Below are positions 45,018 to 54,973 of a stretch of 64,000 nt of DNA, in pieces. The first letter of the stretch is position 1. Every line of letters starts with the position of its first letter. Under the pieces are notes generated by a model. That model saw nothing but the letters and a program-made list of their open reading frames with translations, was not told the DNA's origin and searched no databases. The translations under genes were made by a program, and so were the position numbers. Source of the DNA: Pedobacter puniceum (GTDB lineage Bacteria; Bacteroidota; Bacteroidia; Sphingobacteriales; Sphingobacteriaceae); contig NZ_WKJI01000003.1 in NCBI RefSeq assembly GCF_009674685.1, forward strand, positions 310,001-374,000, in the 5' to 3' direction.

Positions 45018-46013
45018 ATGAGGGTAGCCATTAATGGTTTTGGGCGCATCGGGCGTACCGTTTTAAAACTATTATTACAAAAGCAAGATATAGAAGTTGT
45101 TGCCATAAACGATTTAACAGATACAGCAACATTAGCACATCTGTTCAAGTACGATTCTGTTCATGGTAATTACAAAGGAACTATAACACATCATCAGCAA
45201 GAGCTTGTTGTTAATGGGCAAAGCATCCAAACCTATGCCGAGAAAAATCCAGAAGATTTGCCTTGGAGAGCATTAAATATAGATTTAGTGATAGAATCTA
45301 CCGGTAAATTTTTAACCAAAGCATCCGCTAATAAGCATCTGGAAGCCGGCGCAAAAAAGGTTTTATTATCAGCCCCAGCACTGGATAAAGATATCCCAAC
45401 CGTAGTATTGGGCGTTAATGATGGGCAAATAGATTGGTCTTCAAAAATGATTTCCAATGCATCTTGTACCACTAACAATGTGGCAGCTATGGTAAAAGTT
45501 TTAGATGATAACTGGAAAATTAAAGAAGGTTATATCACCACGGTACACTCTATGACAGGCGATCAAAACCTGCATGACGCACCACACCGAGATTTAAGAA
45601 GGGCAAGAGCAGCTTCATCTTCTATCATCCCTACCACAACAGGAGCGGCAAAAGCTATCACTAGTATTTTTCCTCAATTAGAGGGTAAATTGGGTGGAGC
45701 AGGCATCCGTGTACCTGTCTTAAATGGTTCTTTAACAGATTTTACCTGTATTTTAGAGCATCAACCATCATCGGTAGCACAAATAAACGAGGCTTTTAAA
45801 GCTGCAGCAGAGGGCTCTCTTAAAGATATCTTGTATTACACAGAAGATCCTATTGTTTCTGTAGATATTATTGATAACCCACACTCTTGTGTATTTGATG
45901 CGCAACTAACCTCTATTGTAGGTGGTATGGTTAAAGTAGTGGGTTGGTATGATAACGAGTTTGGTTACGCCAGCCGGTTGGTAGATGTTGTCCAAAAAAT
46001 GGCCATAAAATAA
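45018..46013 (+). CDS. gap: Glyceraldehyde-3-phosphate dehydrogenase, type I
   Basis: GAPDH (331 residues) oxidises glyceraldehyde 3-phosphate to 1,3-bisphosphoglycerate. The N-terminal NAD fold is VAINGFGRIGRTVLKLL with Asp in AINDLTD, which favours NAD. The active site is SNASCTTN with Cys150, the His partner is in TTVHSMTGDQ near 177, and PHRDLRRARAASSSIIPTTTGAAKAI and the C-terminal GWYDNEFGYASRLVD are intact. It is the first gene of a gap-GNAT-pgk cluster, with 5 bases to the next gene. The upstream tRNA is on the other strand. Confidence 0.96.
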   Translation: MRVAINGFGRIGRTVLKLLLQKQDIEVVAINDLTDTATLAHLFKYDSVHGNYKGTITHHQQELVVNGQSIQTYAEKNPEDLPWRALNIDLVIESTGKFLTKASANKHLEAGAKKVLLSAPALDKDIPTVVLGVNDGQIDWSSKMISNASCTTNNVAAMVKVLDDNWKIKEGYITTVHSMTGDQNLHDAPHRDLRRARAASSSIIPTTTGAAKAITSIFPQLEGKLGGAGIRVPVLNGSLTDFTCILEHQPSSVAQINEAFKAAAEGSLKDILYYTEDPIVSVDIIDNPHSCVFDAQLTSIVGGMVKVVGWYDNEFGYASRLVDVVQKMAIK

Positions 46014-46018
46014 AGCTG

Positions 46019-46453
46019 ATGATTAAGTTTATTTCCGCAAAAGATGTTTTGCCTTTACGCAATCAGGTTTTAAGAGAAGGCAAACTTCAAGACCATGAAT
46101 GTGCTTTGCCTTTAGATGAAGAACCAGAAAGTTTCCATTTAGGCTATTTCGTGGCAGACGAATTGGTTTCCATTGCCACATTTCATATTGTTCCAAAAGA
46201 AGGTTTTATGGGTTTGGGCTATCAATTAAGAGGTATGGCTACCCACGCTACTTTTAGAGGTAAAGGATATGGTAATATGCTGATTAATTTTGCAATCGTA
46301 TATTTGCGAGGCAAAAAGGCTAACTATTTGTGGTGTAACGCCAGAAAAGTAGCTTATAAATTTTATGAAGGCTTAGGTTTCGAGTTTATTTCAGATGAGT
46401 TTGAGATTGCAGGTATAGGTCCTCATAAATGCATGTATTTAAAAATTCAATAA
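46019..46453 (+). CDS. GNAT-family N-acetyltransferase
   Basis: This 144-residue protein has the GNAT fold: a beta-strand VSIATFHIVP, the acetyl-CoA loop LRGMATHATFRGKGYGNMLINFAIVYL (R/Q-x-x-G-x-G/A pattern RGKGYG near residue 80), then LWCNARKVAYKFYEGLGFEFISDEFEIAGIGPHKCMYL. The substrate is unknown. It is wedged between gap and pgk with short spacers of 5 and 18 bases, so it is co-expressed with glycolysis genes, which might point to a metabolite or protein acetylation role. Confidence 0.88.
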   Translation: MIKFISAKDVLPLRNQVLREGKLQDHECALPLDEEPESFHLGYFVADELVSIATFHIVPKEGFMGLGYQLRGMATHATFRGKGYGNMLINFAIVYLRGKKANYLWCNARKVAYKFYEGLGFEFISDEFEIAGIGPHKCMYLKIQ

Positions 46454-46471
46454 CAATCCAACACAATAAAT

Positions 46472-47662
46472 ATGAATACTGTAGACAAATTAAATTTCGC
46501 AAACAAGAAAGCTTTAGTAAGGGTAGATTTTAACGTCCCTCTGGATGCTGATTTCAATATAACCGATGATAAACGTATCACCGCAGCTTTGCCAACTATC
46601 CAAAAAATTTTAAAAGATGGTGGTGCAGTTATCTTAATGTCGCACTTAGGTCGTCCAAAAGATGGTCCTACAAATAAATATTCTTTACAACATGTGGTTA
46701 AGCATTTGTCTACTTTATTAGGTAAAGAAGTAGCTTTCGCTGATGATTGTATAGGTGCAGAAGCAAAGGCTAAAGCTGATGCTTTACAAGCAGGAGAGGT
46801 GTTATTGATAGAAAATTTACGTTTCTATAAAGAAGAAGAAAAAGGTGATGAAGCATTTGCAGAAAAATTGGCTCAGCTAGGTGATGTTTATGTAAATGAT
46901 GCCTTTGGTGCAGCACACAGGGCACATGCTTCTACCGCTGTTATCGCTAAATTTTTCCCAACAGCAAAATATTTTGGTTATTTAATGGCTTCTGAGTTAG
47001 AAAATGCAGAAAAAGTATTAAATAAAGCCGAAAGACCATTTACAGCTATTATGGGTGGTTCTAAAGTTTCTGATAAAATCCAACTGATTGAAAGATTATT
47101 AGATAAAGTAGATAATTTGGTAATTGGTGGCGGTATGACATATACTTTCGTTAAAGCTTTAGGTGGTAACATCGGTAAATCTATAGTTGAGCTTGATAAA
47201 CAAGATTTAGCATTAGAGATTTTAAAGAAAGCAGAAGCAAAAGGTGTAAAAATATATATCCCTACAGATTCTTTAATTGCAGATGATTTTGCAGAAACAG
47301 CCAATACACAGTATGTAGAAACAAAAAATATTCCTTCAGACTGGGAAGGTTTAGATATTGGTTTAGAAACCCGTAAAAAGTATGCAGACATCGTGATGAA
47401 CTCTAAAACCATCCTTTGGAATGGTCCAATGGGCGTATTTGAAATGAAGAAATTTGAAGAAGGTACCAGAGCTGTAGCAGATGCTATTGTAGCAGCAACT
47501 AAAAATGGTGCATTCTCTTTAATAGGTGGTGGTGACTCTGCTGCAGCTATCGCGAAATTTGGTTTAGAAAACGAAGTAAGCTACGTTTCTACCGGTGGTG
47601 GTGCTTTACTAGAATATATGGAAGGTAAAGAATTACCTGGCGTAAAAGCTATCCAAGGTTAA
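46472..47662 (+). CDS. pgk: Phosphoglycerate kinase
   Basis: PGK (396 residues) makes ATP from 1,3-bisphosphoglycerate in glycolysis, next after GAPDH. Family segments are [12 protein letters not shown] near 14, [11 protein letters not shown] near 58, [13 protein letters not shown] near 114, [14 protein letters not shown] near 141, [12 protein letters not shown] near 193, [16 protein letters not shown] near 314 and the nucleotide-binding [16 protein letters not shown] near 350. The length is normal. It is the last gene of the gap operon and is followed by a strong terminator. Confidence 0.97.
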   Translation: MNTVDKLNFANKKALVRVDFNVPLDADFNITDDKRITAALPTIQKILKDGGAVILMSHLGRPKDGPTNKYSLQHVVKHLSTLLGKEVAFADDCIGAEAKAKADALQAGEVLLIENLRFYKEEEKGDEAFAEKLAQLGDVYVNDAFGAAHRAHASTAVIAKFFPTAKYFGYLMASELENAEKVLNKAERPFTAIMGGSKVSDKIQLIERLLDKVDNLVIGGGMTYTFVKALGGNIGKSIVELDKQDLALEILKKAEAKGVKIYIPTDSLIADDFAETANTQYVETKNIPSDWEGLDIGLETRKKYADIVMNSKTILWNGPMGVFEMKKFEEGTRAVADAIVAATKNGAFSLIGGGDSAAAIAKFGLENEVSYVSTGGGALLEYMEGKELPGVKAIQG

Positions 47663-47680
47663 GTAAAAATAATTGCAAGC

Positions 47681-47727
47681 AAAAGCTGTCTTTAAGGGTA
47701 TAGTCCTCTTTAGACAGCTTTTTTTAT
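47681..47727 (+). terminator. Terminator of the gap-pgk operon
   Basis: AAAAGCTGTCT (47681-47691) pairs with AGACAGCTTTT (47712-47722), with a 20-base loop and T-run. Confidence 0.88.
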
Positions 47728-47840
47728 TTATTAATCAACCACCATTGCCATTCATCATTACCTTCACTACTTACCATCCTCATATTTTTTGGCTTCGTTT
47801 TCGCTAGAAAATTAATTATTTACTTGTGCAGGATATAATT

Positions 47841-47891
47841 ATTTGATATTTCAAATATTTGTTATAATTTTATTTATTATGCTTGCATAAT
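47841..47891. promoter_or_regulatory. Two palindromes upstream of the TonB-dependent receptor gene
   Basis: ATTTGATATTTCAAAT (47841-47856) has 6-bp perfect arms, and ATTATGCTTGCATAAT (47876-47891) has 7-bp perfect arms with a two-base centre. The second contains TATGCTTG, a near match to the -7 box TAnnTTTG. They could be operator sites overlapping the promoter, 30-80 bases before the start codon. Confidence 0.35.
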
Positions 47892-47920
47892 ATAACCATT
47901 ATAAACGAAAAATAATTAAG

Positions 47921-50638
47921 ATGAAAAAACGAATACTATTAGGCATAGTTATGCTTTGCTGTTCCTTTTTTGCCTTCCCTGTTTTGGCACAAAACGTAAA
48001 AGGTAAAGTTATGGCGTCAGACAATAGTACCTTACCTGGGGTAAGTGTTATTGTGCAAGGCTCATTTGTTGGTACATCTACCAATGGAGACGGAGCTTTT
48101 GCTCTAAACGTAAATTTTGATAAGGTTCCGGTTGTTTTGGAGTTTTCTATGTTAGGCTTTCAAACACAAAAGGTTACCTTAACCAAGCCTACTACTGATG
48201 TAAAAGTTGTTTTAAAAGAAACTAGTGTTAATATTGATGAATTAGTAGTTTCAGCATCAAGGGTAGAAGAGCGTATTTTAGAAGCTCCGGTAACGGTAAC
48301 CAAAGTAAGCTCTAACCAGTTGCTAGCTGGTGGAGGACCAGAAATGTTTAGTAACCTTTCAAGATATCAAGGTATTGATGTTAACAGTTCTTCTATGCTG
48401 TTAACCACAATCTCTACTAGGGGATTTAATAGTCCAAAATCTGAGCGTATGATTCAGTTGGCAGATTATGTAGATACACAAGTGCCAAGTTTAAATCTTA
48501 ACGCAGGTAATATGTTGGGTGTTGCCGAACTGGATGTAAGTTCAGTTGAGATTATTCATGGCCCTGCTTCTGCTTTATATGGTGCAAACGCTTTCAATGG
48601 TGTTTTACTAACAAATTCAAAAGATCCATTTTATACAGAAGGTTTGTCTTTAAAATTAAGAGGTGGTAATAGAGCTTTATTTGATGGTCAAATCAGGTAC
48701 GCTAAAAAACTGACTGATAAGTTAGCTTTTAAAATTAATGCTTCTTATTTTTCTGCCGATGACTGGATGGCAAATGACCAATCTGCAAAGCGTATAACTT
48801 CGGCAAAAAATTACGGACCGGGTTCTGCTTTTGGCTATGATGCCTTAAACACTTATGGCGAAATTAGCACTACTCAAGCAGGTGTTTCTATTATACCGGG
48901 AGAGGTAATTTATACACCAGGATGGTCAGAAACAGCTTTAATAGCTAATGATAATAGGACTTTAAGTTACAGAATTAACCCTAGTATCTCTTATTTAGTT
49001 ACTGATAAGATAAAAGCTACACTAGATTATAAGAGAGCAGGTGGTACAACTACTTACCAATCAACCAGTAGGTATCGTTTTAAAAACTTAAGTGTTGACC
49101 AATTTAGAGCCGAGTTAAAATCTGATAAATGGTTTTTAAGAGCCTTCAGAACTGAGGATAATGGTGGCGATACTTATGATTTAAGCTTTTTAGGGGCTAG
49201 AATGGCTACTTTAAATCCTACGGCAGCTGGATTACCGGCTTTACCTGGAGGAGCAACAAGTTATACAGCTTTATTTTTTGGGACATACGGAGCGGCTCTA
49301 CAACAAGGAGCTACACCGGCACAGGCTTATGCAGCAGCTAGTGCAACATGGCCAAAAGAAGGTTCTACTGCTTTTAATGCTTTACGTAAATATAATGCAG
49401 AGCTTAACCAACCAGCAGGTTCAAGATTGCCTGTTAACTCTGTTATGACAGATGTGAGTGGGCAATATCAATTCGGGTTTAAATTTGCCGATGTTATTGT
49501 TGGTGGCGCTTACAGGGCATTTGGCTTAGCTTCGCAAGGTGCAGTTTTTGAAGATACTCCGGGTGGTGATAGAATTCAAAATTACGAATATGGTGTTTAC
49601 AGCCAAGTAGCAAAAACATTCTTTAATGATGCATTAAAATTACAAGTTGCTGGTCGTTTAGATGATTTTCAAAATTTCGATTCTAAATTCTCTCCAAGAG
49701 CTTCAGCAGTTTATACCTTTGGCGAAAAAAGACAACATAACTTCCGTTCTAGTTACGGTGTAGCATTTAGAAGCCCTACACAAATAGACCAATACATCCG
49801 TTTAGATATTGGTAGTGCTTTATTATTAGGAAACGTAAGAAACGGTTTTAATGGATATAACACTACTTTACTAACTCAAGGAAGTCCAGCTGCAAATATA
49901 GCAGCAGTAGCTGGTGGTTCTACAGCATTTAACTATTCTGCACCACGCTTAGATTTAGAGCAGGTTGCTACTTTTGAGGTAGGTTATAAAACCATCATCA
50001 AAGATAAACTAACTTTTGATATTACTTATTTTAGAAGTAATTACGATAATTTTATCGGAGCTCAACCTTTCGTTGGTAATACAGATGGTTCACGTCCAAC
50101 GGTTCCACAAATCTTAGTAGCTACAGGTGCGGCTCCTGGTACAGATGGTCAAACACGTAACCGTTTAAATGACCCAACAAGCCCTACCCGTATCATCCAA
50201 GTTTGGTTTAACAACCAACAAGAGGTAACTACTCAAGGTGTAAGTGTTGGTTTAGGCTATGCTTATAGAAAAGAGTTAAACTTTAATGCTAACTATAGCT
50301 ACAACAAAATTGGCGATTTGCCTACTGGTTTCTTAGCTTTCTTTAACACACCAGAAAACAAGTTTAATGTTGGTATTGATGGCGAGTTTAAGAAAAGATT
50401 AGGTTATAACGTTAATTATAGATGGCAACAAGGTTTTGTGTATGAATTCCCTTTTGATGTTGGTCCAATAGATAATATCGGAACTTTAGATGCTTCTTTA
50501 TCTTACAAAATTCCTAAAGCTAAATCTACCATTCAAATTGGAGGTTCTAACTTAACCAATGCTTACAATACACAAATTTGGGGTGGTCCGCAGTTAGGAA
50601 GAATGATTTTTGCCGGAATTTTGGTAGATATTAAATAG
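47921..50638 (+). CDS. TonB-dependent outer-membrane receptor
   Basis: This 905-residue protein has a signal peptide (about 1-23), a carboxypeptidase-regulatory-like domain (about 25-105, with GKVMASDNSTLPGVSVIVQGSFVGTSTNGDGAFAL), a plug domain (about 110-235, with SVEIIHGPASALYGANAFNGVLL) and a beta-barrel with repeated aromatic strands to the end. It lacks an STN domain and has no SusD partner. The plug resembles siderophore/vitamin-type receptors rather than SusC, but the substrate is unknown. It is monocistronic. Confidence 0.92.
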   Translation: MKKRILLGIVMLCCSFFAFPVLAQNVKGKVMASDNSTLPGVSVIVQGSFVGTSTNGDGAFALNVNFDKVPVVLEFSMLGFQTQKVTLTKPTTDVKVVLKETSVNIDELVVSASRVEERILEAPVTVTKVSSNQLLAGGGPEMFSNLSRYQGIDVNSSSMLLTTISTRGFNSPKSERMIQLADYVDTQVPSLNLNAGNMLGVAELDVSSVEIIHGPASALYGANAFNGVLLTNSKDPFYTEGLSLKLRGGNRALFDGQIRYAKKLTDKLAFKINASYFSADDWMANDQSAKRITSAKNYGPGSAFGYDALNTYGEISTTQAGVSIIPGEVIYTPGWSETALIANDNRTLSYRINPSISYLVTDKIKATLDYKRAGGTTTYQSTSRYRFKNLSVDQFRAELKSDKWFLRAFRTEDNGGDTYDLSFLGARMATLNPTAAGLPALPGGATSYTALFFGTYGAALQQGATPAQAYAAASATWPKEGSTAFNALRKYNAELNQPAGSRLPVNSVMTDVSGQYQFGFKFADVIVGGAYRAFGLASQGAVFEDTPGGDRIQNYEYGVYSQVAKTFFNDALKLQVAGRLDDFQNFDSKFSPRASAVYTFGEKRQHNFRSSYGVAFRSPTQIDQYIRLDIGSALLLGNVRNGFNGYNTTLLTQGSPAANIAAVAGGSTAFNYSAPRLDLEQVATFEVGYKTIIKDKLTFDITYFRSNYDNFIGAQPFVGNTDGSRPTVPQILVATGAAPGTDGQTRNRLNDPTSPTRIIQVWFNNQQEVTTQGVSVGLGYAYRKELNFNANYSYNKIGDLPTGFLAFFNTPENKFNVGIDGEFKKRLGYNVNYRWQQGFVYEFPFDVGPIDNIGTLDASLSYKIPKAKSTIQIGGSNLTNAYNTQIWGGPQLGRMIFAGILVDIK

Positions 50639-50669
50639 TATTAAAATAACACACTAACTTATAAATGCA

Positions 50670-50706
50670 AGGCTGCTGATGATGAAAATCATTGGCAGCT
50701 TTTTTT
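50670..50706 (+). terminator. Terminator after the TonB-dependent receptor gene
   Basis: GCTGCTGATGA pairs with TCATTGGCAGC around a short loop (one wobble/mismatch), followed by a long T-run. Confidence 0.85.
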
Positions 50707-50724
50707 ATTTGTGTCGTTTATAGT

Positions 50725-50928
50725 TTAATCTTCTTCTAGTATCTCCTGAACACGCCCTACTTGTCCATCATCCAGCATGACTTTAATACCACGATGATGT
50801 TTTGGGGCGCTTGTTAAGATTCTTTTTACAATACCTTCGGTGAGGATACCTGTTCTTTGGTCTTTCTTTAAAACAATATTCACCAAAGCACCTATTTTAA
50901 TATTACTTCTTACTGTTCCGTCCATCAT
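50725..50928 (-). CDS. ywbE: YwbE family protein
   Basis: This 67-residue protein matches the YwbE/DUF2196 family, with RSNIKIGALVNIVLKKDQRTGILTEGIVKRILT near the start and HHRGIKVMLDDGQVGRVQEI at the end. The family is widespread and of unknown function; the small beta-rich fold suggests nucleic-acid binding, which is inference. The start may be the second of two adjacent Met codons (50925). A terminator separates it from icd upstream. Confidence 0.88.
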   Translation of the reverse strand: MMDGTVRSNIKIGALVNIVLKKDQRTGILTEGIVKRILTSAPKHHRGIKVMLDDGQVGRVQEILEED

Positions 50929-50949
50929 TAAAAAATATTACGCATTAAA

Positions 50950-50992
50950 AAATCCTCAACATAAATGCTTTATTGCTTTAAGTTGAGGATTT
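50950..50992 (-). terminator. Terminator of icd
   Basis: AAATCCTCAAC (50950-50960) and GTTGAGGATTT (50982-50992) form a perfect 11-bp stem. On the minus strand it is followed by a T-run. It lies 60 bases after the icd stop. Confidence 0.85.
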
Positions 50993-51051
50993 ATAGACTA
51001 TTTAAATACAAGCTAATGGTTTTTTAACTTGACTTCTATAATTTTAGATGA

Positions 51052-52278
51052 TTAGCCTAATTTAGCTTTCAAATTCTCATCAATAGCTGCTAAGAATTCT
51101 TCTGTGTATAAGTAGTGTTTGCCATGTTCTACTTTATTGCCATGGATACAAACTGCTAAATCTTTAGTCATTTTACCACTTTCTACAGTTTCAACGCAAA
51201 CTTGCTCTAAAGTTTGGCAGAAATTAATTAGCTCTTGGTTGTTATCTAACTTACCGCGGAATTCTAGACCTCTAGTCCAAGCAAAAATAGATGCAATAGG
51301 GTTAGTAGAAGTAGGTTTTCCTTTTTGATGATCACGGTAATGACGGGTAACTGTACCATGTGCAGCTTCCGCTTCCATAACTTTACCATCAGGAGTAACC
51401 AAAGTAGAAGTCATTAAACCTAAAGAACCAAAACCTTGTGCTACGGTATCAGACTGTACGTCGCCATCGTAGTTTTTACAAGCCCAAACAAAGTTACCAT
51501 TCCATTTTAACGCAGAAGCAACCATGTCATCAATTAAACGGTGCTCGTAAGTAATACCAGCAGCCTCAAACTGTGCTTTAAATTCTTGTTGATAAATCTC
51601 TTCGAAAATATCTTTGAAACGACCATCATATTTCTTTAAAATGGTGTTTTTAGTAGATAAATATAAAGGCCATTTTTTGCTTAAAGCTTGGTTAAAGCAT
51701 GATCTAGCAAATCCTTTAATACTTTCGTCTGTGTTGTACATAGCTAAAGCAACACCATCTCCTTTAAAGTTAAATACTTCAAATTCTTGAACAGTACCGT
51801 CTTCGCCTTCAAATTTAATGGTTAATTTGCCTTTTCCTTTGGTAACAAAATCTGTTGCTCTGTATTGGTCTCCAAAAGCATGACGACCAATGCAGATAGG
51901 AGCTGTCCAGTTAGGAACTAAACGAGGAACATTTTTACAAACAATAGGTTCTCTAAATACAGTACCATCTAAAATATTTCTGATAGTTCCGTTTGGAGAC
52001 TTCCACATTTGTTTTAAACCAAATTCTTCAACTCTGGCTTCATCCGGAGTAATGGTTGCGCATTTAATACCAACGCCATATTCTTTAATTGCATTAGCTG
52101 CATCAATGGTTACTTGGTCATTTGTTTGGTCACGATATTCCATTCCTAAATCATAGTATTTAATATCTAAATCTAGGTAAGGAATAATCAATTTGTCTTT
52201 AATGAATTTCCAGATAATTCTGGTCATCTCATCGCCGTCTAGTTCTACTACAGGGTTTGCAACTTTGATTTTGCTCAT
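51052..52278 (-). CDS. icd: NADP-dependent isocitrate dehydrogenase (homodimeric, eukaryote-like type)
   Basis: This 408-residue TCA-cycle enzyme oxidises and decarboxylates isocitrate to 2-oxoglutarate. It belongs to the type II family shared with eukaryotic cytosolic/mitochondrial [24 protein letters not shown] at the N-terminus, [30 protein letters not shown] near 72-101, [14 protein letters not shown] near 131-144, [22 protein letters not shown] near 270 and [35 protein letters not shown] near 305. It differs from the E. coli-type Icd. Monocistronic. Confidence 0.97.
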   Translation of the reverse strand: MSKIKVANPVVELDGDEMTRIIWKFIKDKLIIPYLDLDIKYYDLGMEYRDQTNDQVTIDAANAIKEYGVGIKCATITPDEARVEEFGLKQMWKSPNGTIRNILDGTVFREPIVCKNVPRLVPNWTAPICIGRHAFGDQYRATDFVTKGKGKLTIKFEGEDGTVQEFEVFNFKGDGVALAMYNTDESIKGFARSCFNQALSKKWPLYLSTKNTILKKYDGRFKDIFEEIYQQEFKAQFEAAGITYEHRLIDDMVASALKWNGNFVWACKNYDGDVQSDTVAQGFGSLGLMTSTLVTPDGKVMEAEAAHGTVTRHYRDHQKGKPTSTNPIASIFAWTRGLEFRGKLDNNQELINFCQTLEQVCVETVESGKMTKDLAVCIHGNKVEHGKHYLYTEEFLAAIDENLKAKLG

Positions 52279-52445
52279 TATTTATATGTTTTTGTTTATC
52301 CCACTTAAAATGAGGCGTAAATATAAGAATTGATTTTTAATGCAGGCTTTTGAATGATGTGTTTTTTGTAATGTTAAGGTCTAAATTTTTATGTTTTGGC
52401 ATATTTATAGTATATCATAAGGTGTAATCTTAAAAAAAATAAGCC

Positions 52446-52850
52446 ATGGAAAATAAAAAGGAAAATTTGCCTAACGATGAACGGTTTAAGCGTAATCAAG
52501 AGTCTAATTTAGTTGATAATGAAGCTCAAAATCTTAAATATAATCCTAAAGAAGATAGTTTTGAGTTGGATGTTGACCCAGAGGATGCAAAAGAAGAAGG
52601 GTATGACCATCCAGACCCTTACGATACTGCTGCCGATGATTTTGATTCTGATTATGATGAATCTAACCCATACGTTGGTGATGAATATGATAAAAATGCT
52701 TCTTTAGAACACGATGTTGATAAATTAGGGATGCATATTGCCGGAGAAGAAAGTTTAAGAATCAGTAAAAAGGATGAAGAAATTGCTCGTACTGCAGAGG
52801 ATGATCGTGATGATTTGGATGAAGAAGGTTATCCTAAATTCTTGAAATAG
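52446..52850 (+). CDS. Acidic hypothetical protein
   Basis: This 134-residue protein is very rich in Asp and Glu and seems mostly disordered, with ELDVDPEDAKEEGYDHPDPYDTAADDFDSDYDESNPYVGDEYD in the centre split by Tyr and Pro. There is no signal peptide or membrane segment. A short helix-like end reads ISKKDEEIARTAEDDRDDLDEEGYPKFL. I do not recognise its function. The stop is immediately followed by the dnaX stop on the other strand. The coordinates and codon use look like a real gene. Confidence 0.65.
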   Translation: MENKKENLPNDERFKRNQESNLVDNEAQNLKYNPKEDSFELDVDPEDAKEEGYDHPDPYDTAADDFDSDYDESNPYVGDEYDKNASLEHDVDKLGMHIAGEESLRISKKDEEIARTAEDDRDDLDEEGYPKFLK

Positions 52851-54650
52851 TTAGAAATCAATATCCAGGTTGAAAATTCTTCTAAACTCTTCTAGTTTAG
52901 GATTTTTTTCAACCAGATGCTGGTATTTATCCCTGCTGGTATATAATTTTCGTTCTTCCTGTTTCTCGTTAATAACAGGTTCTAAAGTGATAGAAAAATT
53001 GTTCAATTGCTTACGCAGATAGTTTAAAACATCTATACGTTCATTAATCAACTCGTTGGCTTGCAATTTATTTTCAACCTCTAACTCTATTTGGTAACCA
53101 TCCTTTAATTTGGGTGTATAATTCATCATTAAAGTAGCTAAGCTCATTTTGCCATCAGCTTTAGCTTTAAAAGAGAAATTTCCCCAAGCTTCAATAAACT
53201 GCTCTGTTGTAAAATCATCCTTAGCATCACCGGTAAGGTAATCTATTGTTTCCTCAAGCTGTTCTTTGGTTTTTATAGCTGTAGGATTTTTTAAATTTGG
53301 GATTAAAGTATTGCCTAATTTAGGAATAAGATTTTTGGGTGTGATATTGATTTCTGCTACCGCAGCTTCCGTCTGAGGTGTAGCAGCAGTAGGTATAACT
53401 TTTTCTGGTTCTTGAATATTAGGAATAGCCTTTTCTACAACTTCCTGTTTAGGTAAAACAGGTGCTACAAGAGGTTGAGGACTTGCTAAATTTTCAGGTT
53501 TTTTTTTTAGTTGCTCAGCCATTTGCTGAACATTAGAGTTTTGACTTAAGTTAACCGCTTGGCTGATATGACTTATTTTAATCAGCGTAAGTTCAACTTG
53601 TAAACGTTGGTTTTTACTGATTTTATAATTTAAATCGCATTGGTTAGCAATATTTAAAGCGCTTATTAAAAAAGAAGCTGAGGCTGATTTTGCTTGCTCT
53701 AGATATTTTTGTTTGATATTCTCGCTAACTTCTAATAATTGAACAGTAGCGGCATCTTTACAAACCAAAATATTTCTAAAGTGCGATGCTAAGCCAGTAA
53801 TAAAGTTGTTCCCGTCAAAACCATTGTTTAAAATCTCATCAAACAACAATAAAGCGGCTGGCGTGTTTTGTGACATTAAAAACTCGGTAACTTTAAAATA
53901 ATAATCGTAATCTAGAATATTAAGATTATCTATAACAGCTTGATAATTAACCTGTCTGTTAGAAAAACTAACAATTTGGTCAAACATAGATAAGGCATCT
54001 CTTAAGCCACCATCTGCCTTTTGGGCAATCAGGTGTAAGCCATCTTGGTCATAAGCTATCTCTTCTCTGGTAGCAATTTTAGCTAAATGATTAGCCATAT
54101 CTTCAACCTTTATCCTGTTAAAGTCGAATATCTGACAACGCGATAATATGGTTGGTAATATTTTGTGCTTTTCTGTGGTTGCTAATATAAAGATGGCATA
54201 AGAAGGTGGTTCTTCTAAAGTTTTCAAAAAGGCATTAAAAGCACTTTGAGAAAGCATGTGAACCTCATCAATAATGTAAACTTTATATTTTCCAGCTTGT
54301 GGAGGTATTCTAACCTGATCTATTAAATTCCTGATATCATCAACAGAATTGTTTGATGCCGCATCTAGCTCATGAAAATTAAATGAATTACCATTTTGGA
54401 AAGAGGTACAAGATGCGCAAGTGCCACAAGCTTCTCCTGCAGGTGTTAAATCCAGACAGTTGATGGTTTTTGCTAAAATTCTGGCACAAGTAGTCTTACC
54501 AACACCTCTTGGGCCGCAGAATAAAAATGCTTGCGCAAGCTGATTGTTTTTAATGGCATTTTTTAAAGTATTGGTGATATGCAGTTGCCCCACAACACTT
54601 TCAAATGTTATAGGTCTGTATTTTCTTGCCGATACTATGAAGTTCTCCAT
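52851..54650 (-). CDS. dnaX: DNA polymerase III subunit gamma/tau
   Basis: This 599-residue clamp-loader ATPase has FESVVGQLHITNTLKNAI near 15, Walker A GPRGVGKTTCARIL near 46-59, a zinc-binding cluster starting CLDLTPAGEACGTCASC near 66-82, Walker B YIIDEVHMLSQSAFNAFLKTLEEPP near 124 and sensor SRCQIFDFNRI near 170. The C-terminal part after about 370 is Pro/Lys/Glu-rich and ends in a domain that would contact the polymerase. I see no frameshift signal comparable to that of E. coli dnaX in a quick look. The gene ends against the acidic hypothetical protein. Confidence 0.95.
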   Translation of the reverse strand: MENFIVSARKYRPITFESVVGQLHITNTLKNAIKNNQLAQAFLFCGPRGVGKTTCARILAKTINCLDLTPAGEACGTCASCTSFQNGNSFNFHELDAASNNSVDDIRNLIDQVRIPPQAGKYKVYIIDEVHMLSQSAFNAFLKTLEEPPSYAIFILATTEKHKILPTILSRCQIFDFNRIKVEDMANHLAKIATREEIAYDQDGLHLIAQKADGGLRDALSMFDQIVSFSNRQVNYQAVIDNLNILDYDYYFKVTEFLMSQNTPAALLLFDEILNNGFDGNNFITGLASHFRNILVCKDAATVQLLEVSENIKQKYLEQAKSASASFLISALNIANQCDLNYKISKNQRLQVELTLIKISHISQAVNLSQNSNVQQMAEQLKKKPENLASPQPLVAPVLPKQEVVEKAIPNIQEPEKVIPTAATPQTEAAVAEINITPKNLIPKLGNTLIPNLKNPTAIKTKEQLEETIDYLTGDAKDDFTTEQFIEAWGNFSFKAKADGKMSLATLMMNYTPKLKDGYQIELEVENKLQANELINERIDVLNYLRKQLNNFSITLEPVINEKQEERKLYTSRDKYQHLVEKNPKLEEFRRIFNLDIDF

Positions 54651-54973
54651 CAGGTTGCTAAAATAGAAAGATGTATTTGATTGTGCAATTTAAAAATGAT
54701 TAATCCTTTATGCCTTGTTTGAATTATATTTTGTTTTATTAAATTAATTTTTTCATTTTTAGTATACCAATTGTTAGCCAATGCATAAGTTTTTATTTTT
54801 TGTGAAACTGTTACCTGGTTTTATAACTTTTTTGTTTAGAAAAGTCATAAAATGATTTAATCAACCATCCTAAATATGGAGTTCTTTATTATAAAATCTT
54901 TTAATCTCTTGTTTATCAACTAAATGTTTTCTACCTTTGCAATCCCGTAAAAGCGGGTTAACAATAGTAAGAA
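54651..54973. other. Divergent control region of dnaX and rpsF (323 bp)
   Basis: This AT-rich region has no gene. It contains the rpsF operon promoter and a short leader hairpin near its right end. I see no convincing promoter for dnaX. Confidence 0.55.
54909..54957 (+). promoter_or_regulatory. Promoter and short leader hairpin of the rpsF-rpsR-rplI operon
   Basis: TTG (54909-54911), a 20-base spacer and TACCTTTG (54932-54939) match the Bacteroidota consensus. The predicted start near 54946 lies in GCAATCCCG. CCCG (54944-54947) can pair with CGGG (54954-54957) around six bases. S6:S18 complexes bind CCG-containing leader structures in other bacteria, but this resemblance is slight. Confidence 0.6.

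Noticed and set aside
46978-47412. 144-codon minus-strand frame opposite pgk
   Set aside because: It is an antisense shadow of pgk; no family features.
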